Source of the DNA: an uncultured Lachnospiraceae bacterium
GTDB taxonomy: Bacteria; Bacillota; Clostridia; Lachnospirales; Lachnospiraceae
Reading direction: 5' to 3'
Length of the DNA stretch: 13,186 nt
Assembly: GCA_910579645.1 (NCBI GenBank)
Contig: CAJTVK010000119.1
Span: forward strand, 1 to 13,186
Both the position numbers and the translations under genes were made by a program. A model generated the notes under the pieces. That model did no database searches, was not told where the DNA came from, and saw only the letters and a program-made list of their open reading frames with translations. Shown in pieces: positions 7,020 to 13,186 of this stretch; the first letter of the stretch is position 1; every line of letters begins with the position of its first letter.

Positions 7020-8805
7020 TGTAAACGCCCTCCTTTCCCATTTGGTTTGTATCACTATTTCCCGCTGACCAGCTCTTTGCACCAATGTGCGCTTCCCACA
7101 TCTCTTTATACAGAGGGCAATTCTTAAGCAGTTCTTCCTGCCTGCCATGCGCCTCCACGCTGCCGCATCGCAGCACGATAATATTGTCCGCATTCTTTAT
7201 GGTGGAAAGCCTGTGGGCAATCACAAGAAGCGTCTTGCCCTTAGCCAGTCTTGCAATGGACGCCTGAAGCTGTGCCTCATTTTCCGGATCGGTGAATGCG
7301 GTCGCCTCATCAAGTATGACGATTGGGGCGTTTTTCAAAATAGCACGGGCGATGGCAATCCGCTGCCGTTCACCTCCGGAAAGTTTTCCTCCCGCTTCCC
7401 CGGCAAGAGTATCCCATCCTTTGTCCAGTCTGCCGATAAATTCTTCGCACCGTGCCGCCCTTGCCGCCGAAAACACTTCCTCATCAGAAGCGTCCGGTTT
7501 TCCCAAACGGATATTCTCAAGCAGGGAGCAATTAAACAGGAAATTATCCTGTGACACAAAGCTCACGATACGGGAAAGCTGTGACAACGGGATATTCCGG
7601 ATGTCCGTTCCCCCTATGGTTATGTTCCCTCCCGTCACATCCCAAAACCTTGCTATCAGCTTTGCCACAGTGGACTTTCCGCCTCCCGACGGCCCCACCA
7701 GTGCGGTGAAGGTTCCCTGCGGCAGTTTTAAGTCGATCCCATGCAGGACATTGCCATCCTGCCCATTATAGGCAAAACTTACCCCATTTAAAGATATCCC
7801 ATAGCTTTTCAGGGAAACCTCTCCCTTTGCATCGGGAAGCTCTGGAATATCCAGCACTTCATTTACATCACGGATGGCATACTGGATAGACTTAAAATCA
7901 TTGACTGCAATGTTAAACCAGCTTACCGGGCCGATGATGCTTAAGGATAATATGATCGCCAGGGTAATCTCCGCAGGAGCCATTTCTCCCGACAGATACA
8001 AAAGGACACTCACCGGCAGGATGCCAAGCAGTGTGGATGGCAGGATGGCAGCCCCCAGATTCATAAGCCCCCATGTAGAACGGAACCAGTCTAGGGTAAA
8101 ATTTTTAAAGTTCTTCACGGAATCTGCATACTTCTGATAAGAACCGGTTGACTGGCCAAATGCCTTGATCACCTGGATTCCTTCCGTGTATTCAATAATA
8201 ACACTGTTCACATGGTTTGATGCCTTCATATATTTGTCATACTGGGAACTGTAATTTTTCATCATGATCCCATATACCAAAGCCCCAACTGGCACACAGG
8301 CCAATGCCGCAAGCGCTATCTTGACATTCATCACAAGCAGATAGCAAAAGACGCAGGCCGGGAGAAGGAGATTTGAGATTCCTTCCGGGATCATATGCGC
8401 CAATGGCAGTTCGATGGTTTCCACCCGGTCCATGATGATGCTCTTCCACTCTCCCGCTGTTTTTGCAAGCGCGCTTCCAAGAGGCATCCGCATGATCCGC
8501 TCCGACAGAGCAAGGCGGATATTCTCCAGAATGTGGTAAGCCGAAATGTGGGAAAACGATGTGGAGAGGGCATGGAAAACCTGTTTTGCCAGATATCCGG
8601 CTGCACATAAGCCTATCCACGGCATGATCCCTTCCATCGCAGGCTCCCCCTCAAAGAAAATCAAAATAATGCGGTAAACGCCCAGATAGGGCAAAAGACC
8701 TCCTGCAACACTGCATACCGCAAACAGTACAGCAAAAATCATCTTCCACCGGCATTGTCCCGCAAAAGAAAATACCGTTTGAAAGGTTCCTTTTTTATGC
8801 TTCAT
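7012..8805 (-). CDS. ABC half-transporter, permease fused to ATPase (YbtP-like, 597 aa)
   Basis: Partner half-transporter with about six membrane helices in residues 20-310. Its ATPase domain (about 335-575) has Walker A 'GPSGGGKST' (371-379), Q-loop Q419, 'LSGGERQ' (475-481), Walker B ending at D499-E500 and H-loop H531. All fall at the same residue numbers as in its neighbour, pointing to descent by duplication. The D-loop region reads 'DEATAFTDPENE'. A similar Ala-Phe form occurs in siderophore-type members (recollection), where most exporters have 'ATSALD'. No N-terminal siderophore-interacting (flavin) domain of the IrtA type is present. AGGAGG lies 7 nt before the ATG at 8805. The leader holds two inverted repeats that may carry control by the AraC or DtxR protein. 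Likely substrate: a metallophore or its metal complex (inference from neighbours). Confidence 0.92.
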   Translation of the reverse strand: MKHKKGTFQTVFSFAGQCRWKMIFAVLFAVCSVAGGLLPYLGVYRIILIFFEGEPAMEGIMPWIGLCAAGYLAKQVFHALSTSFSHISAYHILENIRLALSERIMRMPLGSALAKTAGEWKSIIMDRVETIELPLAHMIPEGISNLLLPACVFCYLLVMNVKIALAALACVPVGALVYGIMMKNYSSQYDKYMKASNHVNSVIIEYTEGIQVIKAFGQSTGSYQKYADSVKNFKNFTLDWFRSTWGLMNLGAAILPSTLLGILPVSVLLYLSGEMAPAEITLAIILSLSIIGPVSWFNIAVNDFKSIQYAIRDVNEVLDIPELPDAKGEVSLKSYGISLNGVSFAYNGQDGNVLHGIDLKLPQGTFTALVGPSGGGKSTVAKLIARFWDVTGGNITIGGTDIRNIPLSQLSRIVSFVSQDNFLFNCSLLENIRLGKPDASDEEVFSAARAARCEEFIGRLDKGWDTLAGEAGGKLSGGERQRIAIARAILKNAPIVILDEATAFTDPENEAQLQASIARLAKGKTLLVIAHRLSTIKNADNIIVLRCGSVEAHGRQEELLKNCPLYKEMWEAHIGAKSWSAGNSDTNQMGKEGVYNV

Positions 8806-8822
8806 AGCCTGACCTCCTGCCT

Positions 8823-8858
8823 ACAATAGATTGCAGGCTTCGCCAGCAAACCTATTGT
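8823..8858. promoter_or_regulatory. Inverted repeat in the ABC operon leader
   Basis: ACAATAG (8823-8829) is matched by CTATTGT (8852-8858). The match continues inward as TTGC and GCAA after one or two unpaired bases. It ends about 18 bp before the start codon of the first half-transporter, directly upstream of its AGGAGG. It could be an operator for the AraC or DtxR protein, or an RNA hairpin that affects translation. No clear -35/-10 pair could be assigned beside it. Confidence 0.4.
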
Positions 8859-8863
8859 CATGA

Positions 8864-8905
8864 ATAAAATAAATGTGTCCCCGCCAAAGGACACATTTAT
8901 TTTAT
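8864..8905. terminator. 17-bp perfect palindrome between the AraC gene and the ABC operon
   Basis: The arms ATAAAATAAATGTGTCC (8864-8880) and its exact complement (8889-8905) flank an 8-nt loop. The stem has a GC-rich top (GTGTCC) and an A/T base that gives a T-rich tail in both directions. This is the form of a bidirectional intrinsic terminator, placed 48 bp after the AraC stop. It should separate the AraC transcript from the ABC genes, or reduce readthrough into them. An operator role is possible because of the length and symmetry. Confidence 0.72.
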
Positions 8906-8953
8906 CATCCCGGCCGCCCGCCTTTCCGCTCCGGTTAGTTTTATCTAATCCAA

Positions 8954-9904
8954 TCAGTCAAAAGTTTTCCGGTACTCGGTAGGCGTAACGCCAAGCACGC
9001 TGCGGAAAGCAGACGCAAATTTCCCCGGATTACTGTATCCAACCCTTGCCGCTATGGAAATCACGGAATCCTGGGTATTTTTCAGCATAACAGCCGCGGC
9101 ATTCATACGGTATTCCCTCATATATGCGGCTACCGAGCATCCATAAACCCCTTTGAAACACTGCTTTAACGAAGTCAGCGGAAATGAAAACTGCTCTGAT
9201 AATTCCTCAAGGGTATACCAGTTCTCCAGATTTCCCGTCAGCAGGGCGGCAATCTCCTTTACCTTATCCACCTGTGCTTTATAGAAATACGGCCGTTCTT
9301 CTCCACCGGCCGGTACATCCAGGGTCTCTAAAAACAGAAGAAGCTCCAGAACCTTTATCTTAAAATAAGGCAGCCTTACCTGTTCCGGCAGATCATACAG
9401 TTCCGAAAAAATATGGCTGATCTGCGCCCCTGCCCTCATAATGAAGCTATGATCATCCGGGCAAAATTTGTGCCTCAGCTTCTTTATATCAACGGAAAAC
9501 CCTTCCATCACATGAAGCAGGGAATCTTCTGCCTCCGCAATGTCAAAACCTATGGTTAACCCATGATAATGGTTCAGTGGAAAAAGGAATTTTGAAGAGT
9601 GCTGCTCTCTGGAATTCACCTGCATATCCCCGGATTCCACATAGATGTACCGGTTTCTGTCCACGCACCACTCAATCCGTCCCTCCCTGCAATGGTCAAT
9701 ACAAAATATCTGGGCGCTGGGTTTGAATCCGGAACAGCATTCTTTCATATGGAAATCATTGTACATCAGATAGCAGCCTTTAAATACCTGGTATAAGGTC
9801 ATAAGCCCCTCGCCGCTGTCGCCCTTTACATGGAAAACCGTGCGGTTTTCATCTTCACGGATTCCCCTTACATTTTCCCCCATTTCCTGTTCCGTAAACC
9901 GCAT
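8954..9904 (-). CDS. AraC-family transcriptional regulator (YbtA-like position, 316 aa)
   Basis: Predicted 316-residue AraC/XylS-type regulator. The C-terminal 88 residues (about 229-316) hold the two HTH motifs, ending with the family signature 'ISIAARVGYSNPGKFASAFRSVLGVTP'-type segment (split here for length). The N-terminal part is a sensing domain rich in cysteine: 'ECCSGF', then 'FCIDHCREGRIEWC' about 10 residues further on. That might bind metal or a metal complex (inference). The ATG at 9904 has a perfect AGGAGG (9914-9919) with a 9-nt spacer. A GTG at 9952 in the same frame has no such site. By analogy with YbtA it probably activates the downstream ABC pair when the metallophore is present. 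The gene follows the methyltransferase remnant closely, so it is likely expressed from the metal-regulated upstream operon. Confidence 0.9.
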   Translation of the reverse strand: MRFTEQEMGENVRGIREDENRTVFHVKGDSGEGLMTLYQVFKGCYLMYNDFHMKECCSGFKPSAQIFCIDHCREGRIEWCVDRNRYIYVESGDMQVNSREQHSSKFLFPLNHYHGLTIGFDIAEAEDSLLHVMEGFSVDIKKLRHKFCPDDHSFIMRAGAQISHIFSELYDLPEQVRLPYFKIKVLELLLFLETLDVPAGGEERPYFYKAQVDKVKEIAALLTGNLENWYTLEELSEQFSFPLTSLKQCFKGVYGCSVAAYMREYRMNAAAVMLKNTQDSVISIAARVGYSNPGKFASAFRSVLGVTPTEYRKTFD

Positions 9905-9964
9905 CCGTTTCTGCCTCCTCTCTGCCATTGCCTGTCTTTTTTCCCGCTCCACTCCGGAACGGCT

Positions 9965-10462
9965 TTACTGCTGTCTCTCCCGGAACTCCGCATGGATCAT
10001 AAAGCCCATATGGAACGTCCGCATCACCCATGCAAAAATCCTGGTGACAATGCTTTTTCTCCAGCCGCCTTTCAGGTATCCGTCTATGTAATCCCGCTCT
10101 GCCACATTCACGATGCGGTCAGACCAGTCCTCCAACTCTTCTTTCGGTTTTTCCAATGAAAAGAAAGATTTCGTCTTATTGCCCGCCATCTTCACTTCCG
10201 CATTCACGCCCTTAAGCCCTGCGGTATTGACCGCATCAAAAGTGACCATGCTGCCAGGGAAACGCTCCGCCATGGCGCACAGAAGGCGGCTCACCTGTTC
10301 TTTTTCAAAATAGTAAAACAACCCTCCCGCTGTAAACACGATCCCATCATCTGGACGGAAATCAATCCGGTCAAACCATGAGAAATCATTCAGGTCGCAG
10401 ACCACGTTCCGTTCCAGCTTTCCGGGCGGGATGTGCGTGCCGATACATGAATTTATCTCCAA
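9965..10462 (-). pseudogene. C-terminal remnant of a TcmP/leucine carboxyl methyltransferase-type enzyme
   Basis: About 155 residues look like the C-terminal half of a class I SAM methyltransferase of the PPM1/TcmP group: 'VVCDLNDFSWFDRIDF', 'FTAGGLFYYFEKEQV' and 'MAERFPGSMVTFDAVN'. Full members are about 270-280 residues long. The N-terminal half, with the SAM-binding glycine motif, is missing. The open frame begins only with a TTG at 10462 inside the DtxR coding sequence. Apparent homology begins around 'HIPPGKLERNV'. The sequence runs straight from DtxR coding sequence into this remnant in another frame, which suggests a deletion joined the two genes. It is almost certainly inactive as a methyltransferase. 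Family identity rests on memory of related clostridial proteins. Confidence 0.65.
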
Positions 10463-10820
10463 AGTTGCTCAAAAAAGTCTTTAACACCTCATAGCTTTCC
10501 GAACTGACGGCGTGTTCCAACTCGCAGGCATCCGCCGCCGCTGTCTTTTCGTCCACCCCAAGCCCCGTCAGGAGCCTGCAGAACGTGCTGTGCCTCTCGT
10601 AGGTGTCCTCGGCAATCCGCTTTCCTTTTTCCGTCAGATGGATTTCGTGAGTATCATCCGCAAACACATACCCTTCCTCCGCCAGCGCTTTAAGCGCCAC
10701 GGAAACCGTGGGGCGGGACACGCCAAGCTCCCCCGCAATATCCGCACCATGCACTGCTTTTCGTTTGGAAAGCGTATATATGACTTTAAGGTAGTCCTCT
10801 ACCGATTTTTTCTGCTTCAA
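10386..10820 (-). CDS. DtxR/MntR-family metal-dependent repressor
   Basis: Short (about 144-residue) two-domain DtxR-type repressor. The winged HTH is at about 1-65 ('ADIAGELGVSRPTVSVALKAL'-type helix pair) and the dimer/metal domain follows. Visible metal ligands are D9, H77 and the cluster C99/E102/H103 in 'ACELEHAVS'. The cysteine matches DtxR/IdeR Cys102 (iron type). D9 matches MntR Asp8, and the MntR Glu11 position is Lys12. No SH3-like third domain. I prefer a TTG start at 10820 because GGAGG lies about 10 nt upstream. A GTG at 10847 forms a GTGA overlap with the preceding gene and is the alternative. The last 20 to 24 residues ('FMYRHAHPARK' onward) seem to be out-of-frame methyltransferase sequence, i.e. 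a foreign tail. It likely senses Fe(II) or Mn(II) and represses this locus. Confidence 0.88.
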   Translation of the reverse strand: MKQKKSVEDYLKVIYTLSKRKAVHGADIAGELGVSRPTVSVALKALAEEGYVFADDTHEIHLTEKGKRIAEDTYERHSTFCRLLTGLGVDEKTAAADACELEHAVSSESYEVLKTFLSNFGDKFMYRHAHPARKAGTERGLRPE

Positions 10821-10843
10821 ATCCGCACCCCCTCCTGTCTTTA

Positions 10844-11461
10844 TCACTGCCTTACTCTTGCCTCGGCATAGGTCAGCTTCAGGCCGCCACTAAATGTTTT
10901 CCCACAGGTTATTTCAAACCCATTTCCCTTCAAAAAATCCAGATACCCCTGCTGCGTCCATTTATGGAACACCTTAAACCCGGAAAGCTCCATAATCCGT
11001 ATCCTCATCCTGCCGGGCAGGCTGCCAGCCGCCGTGAAGGTCGGAGCTATCAAGATGCCGCCCGGTTTTAACACCCGTCTGATCTCCGCCAGGGCTTTTT
11101 CCGGTTCCGGCATGATATGCAGCGCATTGGAAATCACTACTGCGTCAAAGGTTCCCGGTGTATAAGGAAGGTTTGTGGCATCCTGCACGGAGAAATGGAG
11201 CCGTGAACTGTGCGCTTTCGCCTTTGCCTGCCGTATCATCTCTTCCGAAAAATCCGTTGCTTCCAGCAGTTTCACGCTTCCCGCAATCCGCACGGACAAA
11301 AGCCCCGTCCCACAGGCAAGCTCCAGCACGGCCATATCCTTACTCAGTACCTTTTTCATACGGCTCACAATCTGTGCATAGGTTCTGCCATCCCCTGACA
11401 TCGCAAAATCATACCGCTTCGCCCACCTGTTCCAGAAGCCTTTATTATCTTTTTCTTTCAT
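10844..11461 (-). CDS. Class I SAM-dependent methyltransferase (205 aa)
   Basis: Complete small UbiE/Methyltransf_11-type methyltransferase. Motif I is 'VLELACGTG' (45-53), the acidic SAM-ribose residue is D70 in 'LLEATDFS', then 'QDATNLPY' (93-100), 'FDAVVISNALHIM' and the post-motif 'RVLKPGG' (129-135). The substrate is not evident. A role in modifying a metallophore, or in tailoring linked to the uptake locus, is only inferred from context. The ATG at 11461 has GAGGAG 6 nt upstream. It shares an ATGA overlap with the preceding short gene and a GTGA overlap with the frame of the DtxR gene, so it sits inside a coupled operon. Confidence 0.9.
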   Translation of the reverse strand: MKEKDNKGFWNRWAKRYDFAMSGDGRTYAQIVSRMKKVLSKDMAVLELACGTGLLSVRIAGSVKLLEATDFSEEMIRQAKAKAHSSRLHFSVQDATNLPYTPGTFDAVVISNALHIMPEPEKALAEIRRVLKPGGILIAPTFTAAGSLPGRMRIRIMELSGFKVFHKWTQQGYLDFLKGNGFEITCGKTFSGGLKLTYAEARVRQ

Positions 11462-11664
11462 AATCTTCTCCTCAATTTGCCAAGCTCCGGCGCATTCTCT
11501 GCCAGTCTGCGGTATCCAAGCCGTCCTTTTTTCACGGCCCGGTCAGCCAGCCCTCTTCCGTAACGTTTCCGGATGCTACTTTTTATCATTGGCAAAAAAA
11601 GAGCCAGTACATTCCATTCTGCTTCATTGCCCGGTGCCTCCTGTTCCAATTCCGTAATATCCAT
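11458..11664 (-). CDS. Truncated 68-aa protein, possible N-terminal fragment of an ATC-hydrolase-like protein
   Basis: A 68-residue open frame starting 'MDITELEQEAPGNEAEW' and ending 'NAPELGKLRRRL'. The start ATG at 11664 has AGGAAA upstream and follows the preceding methyltransferase stop after 2 nt. The stop overlaps the next methyltransferase start (ATGA). The segment from 'LALFLPMIKSSIRKRYG' to 'ENAPELG' resembles, from memory, the N-terminus of clostridial L-2-amino-thiazoline-4-carboxylate hydrolase-like proteins, which are about 200 residues or longer. The frame ends abruptly in the Shine-Dalgarno of the next gene, as if a deletion removed the rest. It may survive only because it keeps translation coupled. 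Protein family uncertain. Confidence 0.5.
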   Translation of the reverse strand: MDITELEQEAPGNEAEWNVLALFLPMIKSSIRKRYGRGLADRAVKKGRLGYRRLAENAPELGKLRRRL

Positions 11665-11666
11665 AC

Positions 11667-12347
11667 TTATTTCCTGCACCGGAAAGCCGCCATGCCCTCC
11701 ACGGTTTTCACCTGCGCTTTCCGGTACATGGACTTCAGCCTCATTTTCAGACTGCCTGCCGTTTCATAAGGCGGCGTAAAATAACCCTTTGGCGTATATA
11801 TCTTTTCAACAAACCAGTCAGTGCGCTTATTTTCACCCTTTACATAAAAACACCCGCAGAAGATACCTCCCGGTTTCAGGACACGGAATACCTCCCGGTA
11901 AGCCGCCTCTTTGTCCGGGAAGGCATGAAAGCCGTTCAGCGACAGCACAAGTTCAAAACTTTCGTCAGGGAAGGGCAACTTCCCCACATCACCCTGCTGA
12001 AAATGGACATTTTTAAGCCCCCGTTTTTCTGCCTGCCTCCTTGCACGCTCCATCATGTCCGGGGAGTAGTCCAGGCAGGTGATGTCCGCATCCGGCAGCG
12101 TTTCATACACGGGCATACTAAGTACGCCCGTCCCCACCGGCACCTCCAGCATCCTGCCGCCAAAGCCCTGCGGTATGCCCGAAAGCGCAAGCTCCAGATA
12201 ACGGTCGTTTTTCCTTTTATTCATGTTCCATACCAGCTTACAGACTGCCTTACCTGGCAGCGTGGAGCAGGTTATCATCCCGTCATAGAATGTCCCCTCT
12301 CCTCCAAGGCTCTTGTATGCGTTTTTGATCTCATCATGCCTGCTCAT
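11667..12347 (-). CDS. Class I SAM-dependent methyltransferase (226 aa)
   Basis: Second complete methyltransferase. Motif I is the variant 'LEVPVGTGVL' (67-76), with Pro-Val where most enzymes have a glycine-rich turn. It is followed by 'CLDYSPDMMERAR', 'QQGDVGKLPFPDESFELVLS' and 'RVLKPGG' (155-161). The substrate is unknown. The chosen ATG at 12347 has GGAGG 9 nt upstream. An ATG at 12356 would abut that GGAGG, so it is unlikely. The gene begins 20 bp after the ZIP stop and is followed after 2 bp by the 68-residue gene, so it belongs to the same operon. It is only distantly similar to the 205-residue enzyme, so the two are not recent duplicates. Confidence 0.9.
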   Translation of the reverse strand: MSRHDEIKNAYKSLGGEGTFYDGMITCSTLPGKAVCKLVWNMNKRKNDRYLELALSGIPQGFGGRMLEVPVGTGVLSMPVYETLPDADITCLDYSPDMMERARRQAEKRGLKNVHFQQGDVGKLPFPDESFELVLSLNGFHAFPDKEAAYREVFRVLKPGGIFCGCFYVKGENKRTDWFVEKIYTPKGYFTPPYETAGSLKMRLKSMYRKAQVKTVEGMAAFRCRK

Positions 12348-12367
12348 TTTCCTCATCCTCCATTCTT

Positions 12368-13150
12368 TTATCCCAGCGCCACATCCAGCGCCATCATGAC
12401 CGTAAACCCTGCCGCAAACAGGACGGTCCCCACGTTGGAGTGCTTCCCTTCCGACATTTCCGGAATCAGCTCCTCCACGACCACATAGACCATGGCCCCG
12501 GCCGCAAAGCTCAGAAGATACGGCAGGAGCGGAACTACAAAGCCCGCCGCAAGTATGGTCAGTGCCGCGCCCACCGGCTCCACTGCGCCGGAAAGCGTAC
12601 CGTAAAGGAACGCCCTTCCCTTGCTGACGCCCTCCGCCCGCAGGGGCATGGAGATGATAGCACCTTCCGGAAAATTCTGTATCGCGATCCCAAGGGAAAG
12701 TGCCAGCGCACCCATGGCGGTGATCCCGGCATCCCCGGAAAGCCACCCGGCATAGACCACGCCCACCGCCATGCCTTCCGGCAGGTTGTGGAGCGTCACC
12801 GCCAGTACCAATAAGACCTGCTTCTGCAGGCTGCTTTTTGGCCCCTCCGCCTTGCTGCTGTTCATGTGGAGATGGGGGACTGCCCGGTCAAGCAGCAGAA
12901 GGAACAAGATACCGAGCCAGAAACCCGCTGCAGCAGGGAGGAACGACAGCTTCCCCATAGGCTCCGACTGTTCCATTGCCGGAATCAGCAGGCTCCAGAC
13001 AGATGCCGCCACCATGACGCCCGCCGCAAAGCCCGTCAGCGCCCTCTGCACCATTTGGTTCAGCCTGTTTTTCATGAACAGCACACAGGCAGAGCCGAGC
13101 GTCGTTCCAAGGAACGGTATCAGGATGCCCTGAAACACTTCCGTCTGCAT
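12368..13150 (-). CDS. ZIP-family divalent metal permease (260 aa)
   Basis: Integral membrane metal importer of the ZIP family (GufA/ZupT-like), expected to move Zn(II), Fe(II) or Mn(II) into the cell along its gradient. It has about eight membrane helices. The binuclear metal site is visible as 'HNLPEG' (121-126) in one helix and 'NFPEG' (159-163) in the next, with 'EELIPE' (226-231) further on. The short loop 'HLHMNSS' (93-99) could take up metal. The family's usual length is about 250-270, so it is complete. GGGAGG lies 7 nt before the ATG at 13150. It is the first visible gene of the metal locus. Only 36 bp lie upstream in the window, so promoter and any metal-box operator are not seen. 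Confidence 0.93.
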   Translation of the reverse strand: MQTEVFQGILIPFLGTTLGSACVLFMKNRLNQMVQRALTGFAAGVMVAASVWSLLIPAMEQSEPMGKLSFLPAAAGFWLGILFLLLLDRAVPHLHMNSSKAEGPKSSLQKQVLLVLAVTLHNLPEGMAVGVVYAGWLSGDAGITAMGALALSLGIAIQNFPEGAIISMPLRAEGVSKGRAFLYGTLSGAVEPVGAALTILAAGFVVPLLPYLLSFAAGAMVYVVVEELIPEMSEGKHSNVGTVLFAAGFTVMMALDVALG

Positions 13151-13186
13151 GGCGTCACCTCCCGTACCTTCTGAACAGCCCTTTCT

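Noticed and set aside
763..8906. Shared 12-mer GATAAAATAAAT at 763-774 and, on the other strand, 8895-8906, as possible element ends
   Set aside because: The sequence is low complexity and inverted in orientation, and one copy lies in a terminator stem. It is too weak to be an att repeat.
9905..9952. Upstream GTG start for the AraC regulator
   Set aside because: The ATG at 9904 has a perfect AGGAGG at ideal spacing, whereas the GTG at 9952 has none.

Overview
The window looks like part of a Clostridia genome, probably a Lachnospiraceae-type gut anaerobe. Supporting signs are the strong AGGAGG-type ribosome binding sites, the moderate GC content, the clostridial-style serine recombinase module, and the protein families present. 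No RNA gene, CRISPR array or classical insertion sequence was seen. Every gene I accept lies on the minus strand, so transcription runs from high to low coordinates. The species call is inference.

Right-hand block (13150 to 5271): a long co-directional, tightly packed gene set that reads as a metal and metallophore uptake locus. In transcription order it holds a ZIP-family metal permease, a class I SAM methyltransferase, a 68-residue fragment, and a second class I methyltransferase. Next come a DtxR/MntR-type metal-dependent repressor, the C-terminal remnant of a third methyltransferase of another type, and an AraC-family activator. After a 148-bp gap holding a long palindromic terminator, two fused permease-ATPase ABC half-transporters complete it. 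Several junctions overlap by 4 to 8 nt (ATGA or GTGA type), which implies translational coupling. The combination of AraC regulator, paired exporter-fold ABC half-transporters and DtxR repressor recalls yersiniabactin-type (YbtA/YbtP/YbtQ) and equibactin-type siderophore loci. No siderophore synthetase is visible here, so the locus could scavenge a metallophore made elsewhere. Two genes (the third methyltransferase and the 68-residue fragment) look truncated, so the locus seems to be decaying or rearranged.

Central block (5005 to 911): a four-gene recombination operon of the kind found at one end of Firmicutes integrative elements. It encodes a 138-residue HTH plus double zinc-finger protein, a 58-residue SHOCT-like protein, and two large serine recombinases of 634 and 525 residues whose genes overlap by 16 nt. 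The 634-residue recombinase carries three tandem copies of its zinc-ribbon module, the most unusual protein architecture in the window. Terminators flank the operon on both sides.

Left block (722 to 1): a TetR-family repressor with a near-consensus sigma-A promoter (TTGACA, 17 nt, TATACT). Two perfect inverted repeats sit on its -10 element and leader, suggesting autoregulation. The gene it controls is probably beyond the left edge. Whether the uptake locus, the TetR gene or both are cargo of the recombinase-bearing element cannot be decided without the element's ends.
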